Of a DNA stretch of 64,000 nucleotides, positions 1-11,490 are shown in pieces; positions within the stretch are counted from its first letter, which is position 1; every line of letters starts with the position of its first letter. The translations under genes and the position numbers were made by a program. The DNA comes from Pardosa pseudoannulata (lineage: Eukaryota; Arthropoda; Arachnida; Araneae; Lycosidae): assembly GCA_032207245.1 (NCBI GenBank), contig CM063510.1, forward strand, positions 53,098,493-53,162,492, given 5' to 3'. The notes below the pieces were generated by a model, which saw only the letters and a list, made by a program, of their open reading frames with translations, was not told the DNA's origin and ran no database searches.

Positions 1-418
1 AGTAATATGTCTGTAATATTAAATTAGACGCAAAACTAAAAAAATAATACTTTTATGTGCTAAAGTTTTGCATTAAGGCATTAAGTAATCATTATATATG
101 GATATGTATTCTTAGAAAATATCGAATCATTGCAAGGCAGATTTTAGAATATAACGACTTTCTTTTACACCCATTGTTAGCGAATTGATACATTCATTAT
201 GTCCCTGTTCCTATAAATTTCTGTAAAATTTCAGGAGTTAAAAGTTAGATACTTTTAAAATATAAAACAATCTCAAATATATATTACTGCATTTCTATTA
301 AATTGTTAGTTCGTTTAAGCAGGAAATGTCATACTGCGGGTGAAATTCCAAGTTCATTCCAAAATTTTTCTCATTTCGGAAACTCCAAAACCCCTGAGTA
401 AAATTTCTACAATTTCTA
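1..418. other. AT-rich sequence, no gene seen
   Basis: AT-rich non-coding sequence up to the left end of a Tc1-like element. The short minus-strand open frame here runs into that terminus and shows no family motif. I see nothing else. Confidence 0.6.
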
Positions 419-1156
419 CACTGTCTACCAATAAGTATTTGGTCACCTATGCAAATGACGATATCTGAGGTACTGAAGTACACCACAGTCTCCACCGGTA
501 TACATCGTGTAAGAAACAGCATCGGCATTAGTCGCAGCACCCTTTACCGTTCGGATGGCAGGGTCTGGGTATGGCGTCTGTCTAGAGAACGTCTCCTACC
601 AGAATGTATTGTGCTAACAGTCAAGTTCGAAGGAGATAGAACTATAGTCTGGTGGTGTTTCTCCTGGTATGGACTGGGATCCTTGGTCCCCATTCATGAT
701 AAGCTCAACTCCAATGCCTACTGCACTATTTTGGATGACAATGTGCATCCTACGTTATGGCAGTTTACGGGTTGGACCCCTGTTACTTTCAGGACGAAAA
801 TGCCAGTTGTCATGTTTCGAGGTTAACCAAGGCTTGGTATGGTGCCAATAGAGTTCATCGAATGGACTAGCCTACCCAGAGCCCAGACCCGAACCCTATA
901 GAGAACCTCTGGGATGAGTTGGATCGAATAATTAAGGGGTGCACTGCCCGTCCAAAATCGTTGAAGGAACTTATATGTCTACTGGAGGTCGAGTGAAAGA
1001 CGATACCACTAGCTGTAATACAAAAACTTGTGGAAAGAATGCCCCGGAGGGTTCCCGCTGTAATTGCCTCTCTTGGAGGCTCTACCAACTACTGATTTTG
1101 AATAAAGTTAGTTTTTTTTCTAACTTAGGTGTCTAAATACTTATTAGTAGACACTG
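419..1156 (+). mobile_element. Tc1/mariner element, internally deleted
   Basis: The left end starts CACTGTCTACCAATAAG just after a TA (417-418). The right end, read on the minus strand, starts CAGTGTCTACTAATAAG and is followed by TA (1157-1158). Terminal inverted repeats flanked by TA are the signature of Tc1/mariner insertion. The element is only about 740 bp, while full-length members are usually 1.2-1.7 kb. Comparison with the related copy ending at 3633 shows that the 5' untranslated part is kept to about 537 and then joins directly to the middle of the transposase. The DNA-binding half has therefore been lost. Confidence 0.85.
540..1095 (+). pseudogene. Tc1-like transposase remnant (DDE half)
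   Basis: The plus strand encodes a Tc1-like catalytic region in pieces. The first part has LYRSDGRVW and a WWCFSWYGLG segment matching the family's WGCFS(W/Y)YG block. Near 790 there is a QDENASCHV block containing the second catalytic Asp. Near 880-930 there is the SPDPNPIENLWDELDR block with the terminal acidic residue of the DD34E triad. The C-terminus (MPRR...VIASLGGSTNY, stop at 1095) is typical of the family. A frameshift near 785 and an in-frame stop just before the SPDPNP block separate the parts. The N-terminal helix-turn-helix half and first catalytic Asp are missing, so no active enzyme is possible. Confidence 0.85.
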
Positions 1157-2402
1157 TATATATAGGTTAATACACAAATTTTCAAAGCATAGTGGTAAAT
1201 GCAAAACAATCGTAAGAAAGTAACAAACAATCAGAAATTGTACAAGTACATCAATTTTATATCATTGAGTAGTCCAATAATCAAAGCAAAAAATTTAAGT
1301 AACATTTAAAAGTAAACTGAAAGGGAGACCAAAAACGCCTTATGCAGTCAGGTGCCAAACCAAAAATAAAGCAAGTGTAGAACAGGAAAGAAAACCCACA
1401 AATATGTACCAGATAACAAATATATATGTGATTTAGCTATACATCCCTTTTGGTTCTTTGTTTTAATATATTTTCCTCGAGGTGTTTCGCGTAATTGCTA
1501 TTTATGAATCTAAAACAAAAGACTTAGGCAAGACAATCTTTTTTCTAAATGTTCATAGCTACCTTAATAAACTACATTACTCAAAAATAGATATATTAGT
1601 GACTTACCTTTCGCATAAATTTCTATAATGACCTATGGGCTCCAATGGAATAATAGAGTGAGTTTTCCTTTTTACTCCTTTCAAATTCGTTGCCATAACA
1701 GTAGTATTGCAAAGAAAGCAACTTTACTCCATCCTGAGTAAGTTCTTGATATGTTCAACAATGATAAATAGGAATGATTGAAGAATAACTTAGGAAACAG
1801 GAAATAGTTCTGGAAAAGAAAATAACTGAAGGTTAGCAGTTTAAAGTCAATGTATCTTTATAAATAAATGCAAAAAAATTAAACTAATATTTTTTACTCG
1901 TAGCTTGTTTTTAAATTGAAAATTTTTAGCTGTACTATTGATTTTATAAAAACATTTTGATGTTGGTCTGATAACGTTGGTTGTTCGCAACGCATTTCGA
2001 TCCCCGAGATATTGCCATGTTTTGTGAAACATGTTATTTCATTATTTCAGAAAAGGATGAGCAACCTCAGAGCCATTTTCTTTGAAATAGGTGCAAGTCC
2101 ATTTTGAAAAGAAAATTAGTTAATGACAAAAGTAAATACAATTTATTATAAATTTTTTATAAAAATAAATTTTATATATACTTACTAGTTTTATATAAAA
2201 ATATAAATCTAGTGTAATAAAATATATCCTAATTTTTCAAATTATTCAATTGAAAATCCTTAAATATCCTCACATAAAATAAAATACACTTACACCACTT
2301 TCAAAGAAAACAGCTTATAAACAATGTGTATTTGAGTCAATATCACAACAATTGTAAAAGGATTTTCCTCATCGATATTAGCGTTTGAGTGCTAAAGAGT
2401 TT

Positions 2403-2408
<6 letters not shown>
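1157..2408. other. AT-rich sequence, no gene seen
   Basis: About 1.25 kb of AT-rich sequence with scattered short frames on both strands. No recognised motif, terminal repeat or tandem structure was seen. Confidence 0.5.

Positions 2409-2474
<66 letters not shown>
2409..2474. repeat. (AT)n microsatellite
   Basis: Uninterrupted AT dinucleotide tract of about 65 bp. Confidence 0.95.
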
Positions 2475-2476
<2 letters not shown>

Positions 2477-2689
2477 TAATAGAGCGGAATGAAATGCGTC
2501 GAAAGTTTTTGGAGAACAATAGAAATGGTTATAATTAAAACTAATTATTATGTAACAAGTAAATTTTACCATCCAAAATATTCTTTATTCTCACTTGTTA
2601 CAAGAATGCTTTGCAGCACAAATTCCATGAATTCCTTTTTTACATATAGCTCAAATTAAGTTGGATCCTCTATTCCATTACCATTTTTT

Positions 2690-3633
2690 TTACTGCATAC
2701 ATCACATTGTCACAAGTTTCGCCCAGGCAATTTTTCTGTAGAAAACTTTATACTTATTGGTTGTCTTTCTGTGGCATTTTTGATTCCTACCCATTCCTCC
2801 TAGCCGTGAAAGTAGCGGGGTCCAACCGTAAAACTGCCACAACGTAGGAAGCACATTGGCATCCATAATACTGCAGTAGGCTTCGGCGTTGAGCTTACAA
2901 TGAATGAGAACCAAGGGTTTCAGTCCATAGCAGGAGAAACACCCCCAGACCATAATTCCACCTCCGCCGAACTTGACTGTTGGCACAATGCATTCTGGCA
3001 GGCGACGTTCTCCAGGCAGACGCCAGACCCTGCCATTAGAACGGTAAAGGGTAACCACTGATTCGTCGCTCCAAAGAACCCGTTTACACTGATCTAGAGT
3101 CCACTTTCGATGTGCTTTACACCACATTAACCTAGCAGCTCGATTGGACTTTGTGATCAAATTCTTATGGTCAGGAGCACGGCTATGAAAACAAAGCAGA
3201 TGTGCTTAATTAAGGATGGTACTCATGGACACAATACTCTCGGATGCCTGTTAAAACTCCTTGTGGATGAGGGCCATCGATTGGGTGCGGCTCTTCTGAA
3301 TTTCTCTGGACATAACTTATCGGTCTCTATCTCCCAGTTTCTTTGGTCTGCCCAATCGGGGCACATTTCAACAATCACCGTTCACCTTCCACTTCTTAAT
3401 CACATAGGCCACTGTCAATTTTCGGTACTTCAGATCGCTATATATATCCCTTAAGGATCGGCCACATTTGTGATACCCGATAATTATAAATTTCTCGAAA
3501 TCAGAGAGCTCCGAACTGCGCGGCATCTTGCATGCGACTAATGCCGATGCTGTTTCCTACACGATGTATATTGACTGAGGCCCTCAGATATCGTCATTTG
3601 CATAGGTGTCCAAATACTTACTGGTAGACAGTG
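2690..3633 (-). mobile_element. Tc1/mariner element, 3' part rearranged
   Basis: The minus strand begins at 3633 with CACTGTCTACCAGTAAG directly after TA (3634-3635). It matches the terminus of the element at 419-1156 and continues as the same 5' untranslated sequence. A transposase reading frame follows. The downstream half is atypical: after the GWTPLLSR block the sequence jumps to an unrelated tail, and I find no matching inverted repeat near 2690. The left boundary is therefore approximate. Confidence 0.75.
2702..3526 (-). pseudogene. Tc1-like transposase, 5' two thirds, broken
   Basis: Translation on the minus strand starts at the ATG at 3526 with MPRSSELSDFEKFIIIGYH, a paired-like helix-turn-helix start typical of Tc1 transposases. 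In-frame stops in the linker region (the GDC*NVPRLGRPKK area) and one after the KEF block break it. A 152-codon open segment (3160-2702) then carries [14 protein letters not shown], the first catalytic Asp in LWSDES, and the [13 protein letters not shown] block. The second catalytic block (QDxNAxCH) is absent: the frame diverges after GWTPLLSR into a short tail ending WAKLVTM. It complements the 540-1095 remnant, which kept the other half, but neither copy could be functional. Confidence 0.85.
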
Positions 3634-3638
<5 letters not shown>

Positions 3639-3669
<31 letters not shown>

Positions 3670-3680
3670 CACTGTATACA

Positions 3681-3753
<73 letters not shown>
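3639..3753. repeat. AT and TG microsatellites
   Basis: Two AT tracts (about 3639-3662 and 3684-3719) lie on either side of a short fragment resembling the Tc1 end (ATACACTGTATAC). The second runs directly into a TG tract to 3753. Tyr/Ile and Thr/His ORFs here are artefacts of the repeats. Confidence 0.95.
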
Positions 3754-3757
<4 letters not shown>

Positions 3758-4715
3758 TGGGCGAGATTCACCAAAAAAGAACAACACGATTTATCAATCA
3801 ATACAACAGGCGAAAAACTCCGAGAATATCGTGCACACACACTTTTTAAGTAGGGATTTTTATCGTAAAAAGACTATAAATAATCTCTAAGTACATTTGA
3901 TCATGTCATAAAAATACCCATGTTTTAAGAGAACGAGATTACTATTGGTTAAAGAAGTAGAGACAAAGGATGGATTAAGTCTATAGTGTGTCTGGAGGGA
4001 AAAATCAGAATTATAGCGAAACTCCAATAACGTAATTTATGAACCGAAGTTATTAAATATTATAATATGTAAATAAGAGATTTTAATATTACATATATAT
4101 CGCTATAATAAATGAACAATATAAAGAATATCGCGCCAGACGATGAATCGATTCTTTGAAGTCACCTCAAAAATAATGAATCTACTACACAATTAGACAT
4201 AATTTCGAATCGGCCATTATGGCAAAAGTGATACTTATGGGCTCCTGCATTTGAAGCTAATTCGGCACGTTCCCGAAATTTTAAATACGAGCGGTATATT
4301 CACTTGGGTCACAATCACTCTCATTATTGCCTCACGCTTCTCCTTTTCATTGCACAAGTTATTCAAGTCATTAATACAAAACTTCCCAGGAGGATTTTCT
4401 TCTAAGTGTGAGACGACAACCTAATGAGAAAAAAAGTGGAATCTTTTTATTCGTATTATAGTGTTAAGATTTCATTCGTTCGTGTAACGTTCGGGACAAT
4501 GCTACTTTTTACATTCAATATCACATTCCAGAATAGTTATTTAGATCCATAATATTCATAACAATCCTAACTTCTAGCATTAAATAACATTCCATAAATA
4601 TAAGTGAACTGAAAGTGACAAAAGTAAAAAGGTAATTCTGGAAAAATTATGTAATATGCATGTAAATATGGATGTTTACAAAATAGTTAAAAGTCACTAT
4701 AATATCTTACTTTTA
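3754..4715. other. No gene seen
   Basis: Unique-looking sequence without long frames, terminal repeats or recognisable motifs. Confidence 0.5.
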
Positions 4716-5538
4716 CTTTTATTTGCAATTTATACTTAAATATGATATATGAGACTTTGCAGATTTATTTTGGGCTATGCTCACGTAACATTTGTTTAGC
4801 ACGTTGACTGACGGGGGTCACCGGTAACGGGAATTCGACTTGACTACAGCACCGCTGTCCGGCGATGCAGCAAGTAATACTTAATTTGCAATTTATACTT
4901 AAATATGATATATGAGACTTTGCAGATTTATTTTGGGCTATGCTCACGTAACATTTGTTTAGCACGTTGACTGACACGGGGGTCACCGGTAACGGGAATT
5001 CGACTTGACTACAGCACCGCTGTCCGGCGATGCAGCAAGTAATACTTAATTTGCAATTTATACTTAAATATGATATATGAGACATTGCAGATTTATTTTG
5101 GGCTTTGCTCACGTAACATTTGTTTAGCACGTTGACTGACACGGGGGTCACCGGTAACGGGAATTCGACTTGACTACAGCACCGCTGTCCGGCGATGCAG
5201 CAAGTAATACTTAATTTGCAATTTATACTTAAATATGATATATGAGACTTTGCAGATTTATTTTGGGCTATGCTCACGTAACATTTGTTTAGCACGTTGA
5301 CTGACACGGGGGTCACCGGTAACGGGAATTCGACTTGACTACAGCACCGCTGTCCGGCGATGCAGCAAGTAATACTTAATTTGCAATTTATACTTAAATA
5401 TGATATATGAGACATTGCAGATTTATTTTGGGCTTTGCTCACGTAACATTTGTTTAGCACGTTGACTGACAGGGGGGTCACCGGTAACGGGAATTCGACT
5501 TCACTACAGCACCGCTGTCCGGCGATGCAGCAAGTAAT
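4716..5538 (-). repeat. 165-bp tandem satellite with open minus frame
   Basis: Five tandem copies, judged by the anchor GAGACTTTGCAG or GAGACATTGCAG at 4751, 4914, 5079, 5244 and 5409. The spacing is 163, 165, 165 and 165 bp. Two unit types alternate: one has ACTTTGCAG with CTATGCTC, the other ACATTGCAG with CTTTGCTC. The order is A-A-B-A-B, suggesting a 330-bp dimer. Because 165 is 55 codons, the minus strand stays open for 238 codons (5481-4765) as a 55-residue repeat with several Cys. Units are near-identical in the DNA, with no excess of silent changes that I can see. I treat it as a satellite rather than a gene. The GC-rich half (GGTCACCGGTAACGGG) contrasts with its AT-rich half. Confidence 0.9.
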
Positions 5539-6875
5539 AAAATTACATAATTTTAGTAAATATGGATACTGATAGTTTTTTCAATAATACCAATGTTACT
5601 ATAATGGTTTGAATAAATTAATGCAATATAGAACATACAGAAATAATTTTTTTAGTACAGGAAAAATATACATTTTATCAGTGCATAATGCGATGTGTCA
5701 GATTGAAACATTCAAGGTGAATTTACGTAAGGTGAATCAACGCAATCGGAACAATATGTTACCACTTTTTAGTCAAATTATTTGCTCTAGTTCTAACTAG
5801 CTACTCTTAGTGCTAAAGAATGAGAGTAATCACTTAGAAATCGAAGCACGATTGTTTAAAAAAAAAAAACAAAGGACATCCGTAACAATTGCCTACCGCG
5901 CCGTAGGAGTCAGCGGTGAACTCCACCACAAAAACCGCTTCAAGTATAATTTTATATCTCATTTATATGCTTCAAATAATATTTTACCATATGCATTGCA
6001 CAACGAAAAGTTCACGTCTACGCTTTGGGTAAACCATCGAAAATGCTTCTGATAGTCAACGTGTTAATTTTGTCATTGGTTGGTTAAGCAGTTGGAGTAA
6101 AATATTTTAAGAATTTCCCCTTGTTTTCTTTTCCAAAGATAATTAGAAATTTGCAATGTCACCTGCTGTATTTAACAAATGTAAGTTGTTAAAGCATTTT
6201 TTTAATAAGCATGTGCATGGTTCATGTTAGTTTACAAGTGCAGAATGTGTAGTTTAGTTTGTTGTTTGTTCATTTTTAAAACATAAGCTTATTTTTTTTC
6301 CCTTTTCAAATTTAATTTTAACAGTACGAGTTTTGTTAAAGAGTCTCAATATTCACCCATGAAATTATGTTTAATGACAACCTGTATTACAAACAGTTGA
6401 TAGTATCTGGACAAATTAATCTACACTAATTCGGGGTTGATAACGTAATACATATAAATTATGTGCAGATACGGCTTTGTAATCGAGCTGAATGGAGACA
6501 GGAATTAATTCTGATTACCGAAAAACAATATTTCGCCCAATCAGACATCTGCCATTTATGAGTAAGAACGTTTCAAAGGCAACAAACCTAATAGAACAAC
6601 ATCTCTAGATCTAGAAACAATCTGATCAATGCAACAATTCGCTTGATCTTCAAAAAAATATTGATTCTCATTTCTCTATTATGATATATTATGCTTACAG
6701 ACATCATTGCTGTTCTCTAAATAAGGGAGATAATATAGTAATCATTCTCAGGCTTTTAATCTATTAACAACATATTTCAAGGCATTACGGTGATTTTTTT
6801 CATAATTTAATAGTTTTATTATGTCTTTATTTTTATTATTTTGCCAAATATGTATTATTATTACTTCCTTAATAA
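5539..6875. other. No confident gene
   Basis: AT-rich. Two short open frames (5609-5800 and 5810-6052, plus) have no recognisable motif. The second covers a slightly GC-richer patch near 5876-5935 (CCTACCGCGCCGTAGGAGTC). It could be an exon remnant or repeat, but nothing in it supports a product. Confidence 0.4.
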
Positions 6876-7148
6876 GAAACTAAACTCCTAGGCGCAACAA
6901 CCCCTAGGGGCAGGGCATAATTTGCCAATCTTCTTTTCCTTGAAAAAGGACCCTAGGGTGCGAAGCATATGTTCTGGTTAAGTGGTCAGCCTTAGTTTGG
7001 ACCCCCAGTGTTTAGTTCCCAAACATGCTTGGTCCTCAGTTTCTCTACCCACTGAAGGGATGAAAGGCTAAGTCAACCTTGCCCATCCCGGGGATCGAAC
7101 CTCGGACCTGTGGGCGTGGGAACGCGAAGCGCTACCCCAATGCCACAT
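6876..7148 (-). mobile_element. tRNA-derived SINE
   Basis: A GC-richer 273-bp block flanked by the 11-bp direct repeat TTCCTTAATAA (6865-6875 and 7149-7159), which fits a target-site duplication. Read on the minus strand it begins with a tRNA-like head. There is an A-box-like TGGCATTGGGGTAGCGC near 7145-7129 and a B-box GGTTCGATCCCCGG near 7101-7088. A tRNA-unrelated body follows, ending near 6889 in GGGGTTGTTGCGCC. Pol III transcription from the internal boxes and LINE-mediated insertion are the family's known mode; no poly(A) or microsatellite tail is obvious. Confidence 0.85.
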
Positions 7149-7618
7149 TTCCTTAATAAAGTAAAGGAAATATTATAATAGCGAAAAATCGTCAAGTGTT
7201 TAGATTTAATAAGATATATCCCTACTGATCATGGCTGAATCAAGTTCGAATATAATTTAGTTGCTAGTCAACTATACACACAATGGAAAGTTAATTTTGA
7301 AGCTTTAAATATCATTTAATTCATCTCTGATTATATTTTAACTTTTTTAGAGCGATGTTCAAGTACGTGCTTTCTAATCTCTCATAACTCTAAAACGCCC
7401 ATCTGTAGAATGGTGAATTTTCATATTTAGGATTCTTATATCATATAGCATCAATTTTTGATAGCAGGAAAAAAATCACCATATAAAAAATATTAATGCT
7501 ACTTATCAGGAGTGCTTGATTTCTACTCAAATAACACCGTTACCGATTAAAGTTAGTAAAACTAACCTTGAACCTTTAAGAAAATATGTAAATGATAACT
7601 CTTTTAATGCGTCAAAAA
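7149..7618. other. No gene seen
   Basis: AT-rich spacer between the SINE and the first Helitron copy. Confidence 0.5.
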
Positions 7619-7950
7619 TCATTCATATAATAATAGCCTAAGTTGTCGGTCCATCTGTCCGTTTGTCCACAGATTTATGAAGCAGTTGTAACTGGAATGG
7701 ATAGATGCAACCATATTGTATTTCTGATAAGTCAGGGTTAGCAAAATTCAAAGCGAGTTCGAAAACGCTCGAATTTCCCCCATCCACCCTTTTCCTGTGT
7801 TTATTGCCCTTTTTTCAAGATCTGATGTCCCCGGTTAAGAGCAGAACATTAAATTTATCAATTTATCACATAATAAATAGGTAAAAGTAACTTTTTTTTC
7901 TAACATTATGACGTCATTCCTTTAACCATCTCATTTAATCATTTCTTATT

Positions 7951-10017
7951 TTAACCCATTTTATCCCATTGTCCTATTTAAAGGACAGCTGAAAAATATC
8001 ACATGGAAATCACCATTTGATTTTTGTGAATATTTTGATAGCTGGAACATGTAGGGGTATGTATAAGCTTCCGCTAGCATTAATTACGGCTCTCCTCTCC
8101 TCCTCCTTCCCCCTGGGCATTTTGTCTATTCATCGCATTAGTGGACATGGTTTGTACCATCTCTTTGTAGTTTCATAATTCTTTTTAAGTTTACATTGGA
8201 CATTTCACAGGTCATTTTTTATGTGATAGTACTCTTTTGTTATCATCTTGGTGTTAAATTAGAGTTATAATATTCTTAGTTAGGTTCTAGCTCATTATTT
8301 TTTAACTGTTCTCTAAATAGGACAGTGGGACGATACGCATGCAATTGATGCATTCTTTCTCAATTTCTAACTAAAAGTAAAAAAATAGTTTCCCTTCTAT
8401 TGTTTTACTCCTGCTGAGTTATGTCAGTACAAAGGTTTTTGAAGATAGAGGAAGCATTGGATTTACTAAATAGTCTAGATTCAGATGAGAGAGATGTTGA
8501 AATTGCTGTCTTAACACCAGATGCTAGTGAACTAACTGACGAAGATGAAGGGAATGAGAATGAAGTAAATACTGGTGATATTATTATAAACGATGTTCCT
8601 GGGTCTTTGGAGGTTAGAACTAGAGATACTTTCGATCCTGAACCATCCACAATCTCTAGTGTTTCAACAACAAAGAGCAAAAAAAGGGCTAAATGACTTC
8701 AGTCATCTTGGATAAAATATAAGTCACAGCAATACACAAAATAGAAAATACAGGCTGAATGAACTGAAAGTGACTTTCTCAAGCAGATGGGAAACTGCAC
8801 TGAAAGACAAAACTCCATCAGAGCTTTTTAAGCAGTTTTATTCTAGTGAAGTTTACGATCTCATTGTAAAAAAAACTGCGATATGCAACATATGTAAAAA
8901 ATGAACCCGATTTCTTTACCACTGCTGATGAAATACGTGTTTTTGAAGGAATTTTATTTTAACTGGTTATCATTCAAATACCTGTGAACTTGACTACTGG
9001 TCAGATGCCGAAGACTTTGGCATTACCCTGGTGAAGAATGCCACGTCACGAAACCGCATCCAAAAGTTGAAATCTTATTTACACTTTGTCGACAATGGAA
9101 CTGTAAGTCAGCATGCCCAGGATCGATCCTTCAAAGTAAAACCTTTGTTTGTCATACTCAATAATAATTTTATGAGATTTGGACACTTCAAGTCAACGTG
9201 AAGATTCCGAATTTGATAAATTCTTACAACAAATATATAGGCGTTGTGGATCACCACGACTGGTAAGCTGGACAATAAAGTCCAGCCAACCAGCTCATTA
9301 AAATTTCATTAAAAATCCATTAAAACTCGTGGGAAAAAGTGGTACTGGTCACTTTTTATACATTCATTGAATATGTCTATGGCAAACGCATGGATAATTC
9401 ACAAAACTCTCAACAAAAATAAAGCCTTAAACTTGAAGGAATACCGAAGAGTTGTAACAACGGTTTATCTAAAAACATCTGTGATAATAACAACCAGGTT
9501 CTTATCACAGGTTCAAACAGGTAGATGTAGGATCTCGACGGTACCTTCTGGTTCAAAAGGAGGTGTCTGAAAACATAGTGTTGGCCATTTTTTACTAAAG
9601 CGAGAAAAACAAGTTCGTTGTCAAAGAGAGGGCTGCAAAGGAAAACCCAAAACATACTGTGGGAAATGTGACAAAACACTTCGTTAGGCTTGGCTTTGAA
9701 ACTTTCCACCAAGATTAAAGGGAAATTCAACTGAAAACTGAACTATTTTGTAAATAAAATATTAATATTCAAATAAAGTAAAGTTTTGTACACGGAAATC
9801 ACTTTTCATCTTTGAAGAAAACAAGAAAACATGTAAGTGCAAATTTTATCCCCTTTATCCCAGTGTCCTATTTAGAGGACGGGACAGATTTCTTATATGA
9901 AATATATATTTTTTTCAAATTTTATTATATTTAGTTTGTTTAGGGTAAATTAACTTTAGAAAACATGATTCTTCTCAAATCTGAACAAAATAAATAATTT
10001 GGGATAAAACGGGTTAA
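7951..10017 (+). mobile_element. piggyBac-type DNA transposon
   Basis: Both ends are TTAA (7951-7954 and 10014-10017). The left terminus reads TTAACCCATTTTATCCC and the right, on the minus strand, TTAACCCGTTTTATCCC: 17 bp with one mismatch. TTAA target duplication and CCC termini define piggyBac. Subterminal motifs GTCCTATTTAAAGGAC (7971-7986), its inverted part at 8311-8323 and GTCCTATTTAGAGGAC (9865-9880) repeat inside. The 9850-9880 stretch resembles the whole left terminus in direct orientation. The element sits in Helitron copy A at a TTAA that is still unoccupied in copies B and C (ATTTCTTATTTTAAATTA), so it inserted after the Helitron. Confidence 0.93.
8421..9720 (+). pseudogene. piggyBac transposase, decayed
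   Basis: The frame opens at 8421 with a 91-codon acidic N-terminal region (LDSDERDVEIAVLTP, DEDEGNENE) ending in KSKKRAK, as in piggyBac transposases. After frameshifts and stops come WETALKDKTPSELFKQFY, an F-x-G-I-L-type stretch and YWSDAEDFGI. After these comes a YLHFVDNG-like block (about 9075-9100). The sequence then skips the conserved core, and the block with the first catalytic Asp is missing near 9190. The IGVVDHHDW block (about 9237-9263), containing the later catalytic Asp, is present. An open 67-codon stretch from 9367 follows (SLNMSMANAWIIH). Near 9600-9685 is a Cys-rich C-terminal zinc-binding region (C-x4-C and C-x2-C). Multiple lesions make it inactive. Confidence 0.88.
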
Positions 10018-10607
10018 GTAAGTTATACATCGTCTGCATTATTTTCATATGTTTTATCACTGAACTTAGATATTACGTAAATAATTAAATAATTTTCTTT
10101 TATATTTGGCTTAAATAATACATTGGGTAGATATGTGATACTTTTAAAATTAGCCATCGAATATTTTTTGTTGCAATGAAAATGTTATCACCGGTATTAA
10201 CATCAAATTCTTTTCGTAAATGTCTAGGAGTCTGTTTCACGGACTAATAAATATCTAGCGTGTAAGTTATATATCTTTGAAAGTTAAGAAATTTGTGTGT
10301 TTGTTTTTTTATACATAACCACACGGTTTGCAATCGACTCGCTCAATTTTGGACATCATTCATATACACCGCCAAATAATCAAGTCAATATTAAAACCTC
10401 TGCTATCTATCCTATCAGGTAATATGACAAGATAAATTAAAGTTGGCGACTAACATGCGGTCAGTAAAGATAAACAAATTATTGAGCGGATGCCAGATAA
10501 TTCTCAGCCAAAAAACAAAAGATTTTTTTATTGACTTATAGGGTACTTTACAATTCTGGAAAATTAAAAACTTTACAGATCCCGTCATATGACAGACTAT
10601 ATGCTAG

Positions 10608-11490
10608 TCAAAATAAAGAATATTTTAATAAGTGTATTAATTATGGGGTATTTAAATATATCATAGGGTTTCCCTATTCATTTAAAAAATGTATAGATGA
10701 GGATTATTAAAAGAAACAAAAACTATACAAATTTGTGTGGCAACAAATGGGGTAATTTTTTTTTTATCTGTAGCCTTTTATTGTACAGTTACAGTTTTAA
10801 ACGATAGTATTAAAAAAGAATAAAATGAAATCATGAATTTTGAACGTTGTTCGTTTCTATAATACCAGCAGTATTAACTAGCATTACTGTTTAATATTCT
10901 TAATTTTACGCTAATCAAAAAATGTGTACAGATGGGTTATTAAATTTGATAGACACATTTAATTTTGGTAAAGATTACATTTTAATCTCCAATGATGGTT
11001 TTCCGGGTTAAATAAGTGCATTAGGATATTTTTAATTCTAATAATGTGTTTAAAAATCGCTGATGAAGTGCCTAATTAATTCGTAAAATAAAGCTTATAA
11101 TTAAACTATGTTAATCCTCTTAGCGTCATCCAACATTCGTATCTTTAGTCTTCTCAGTAATGAAAAATTAATTTACATAATTATCATAAATTTATCGTGA
11201 TTGAAGCATTTTTAAGTACTGACAGTTAATTTGATATATAACTGTTTCCTGTTGATTTCAATGGAAATATCTGTACATTTCTCTTACAAAAGTGCTGTTA
11301 AGCAAAATCACTAGATTCATACGTGAACTAGAAAGTATTTTATACTACCATGATTTATTAAATTAAGTTGCAATAAAAATTTGGTATTACTGTTTTAATC
11401 TAGCAAAATAAACATAGTACTTCTTACTATTTAATGCATATAGTACAAGACTAATAAACTATATTCCAACAACTTTAACTTATTATGACA
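10608..11490. other. AT-rich, no gene seen
   Basis: Spacer between Helitron copies A and B. No frames, tandem structure or terminal repeats were recognised. Confidence 0.5.

Larger units (their letters stand above)
7619..10607 (+). mobile_element. Non-autonomous Helitron copy A, split by piggyBac
   Basis: The 5' end is near TC at 7619-7620 followed by CATATAATAATAGCCTAAG, matching the family start seen at 11491 and 12626. The 3' end reads CCCGTCATATGACAGACTATATGCTAGT: an imperfect version of the family hairpin, then CTAG at 10604-10607 followed by T. TC start, subterminal hairpin, CTAG end and insertion between A and T are Helitron hallmarks. No Rep/helicase is present. Removing the piggyBac insert (7951-10017) leaves about 0.9 kb. 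That is longer than copy C because about 310 bp near 10180-10490 is absent in C; similar sequence occurs in copy F. Confidence 0.8.

Noticed and set aside
3167..3454. 95-codon plus frame
   Set aside because: Antisense shadow of the Tc1 transposase remnant on the minus strand.
3584..3787. 67-codon minus frame rich in His-Thr and Ile-Tyr
   Set aside because: Produced entirely by AT and TG dinucleotide repeats; the same applies to frames at 14731-15073, 19821-20039, 20332-20572 and 60453-60656.
4716..5538. CRISPR-like array
   Set aside because: Units are fully repeated without unique spacers, far too long, and in a eukaryotic context.
8405..8680. 91-codon minus frame
   Set aside because: Antisense shadow of the piggyBac N-terminal frame at 8421-8696.
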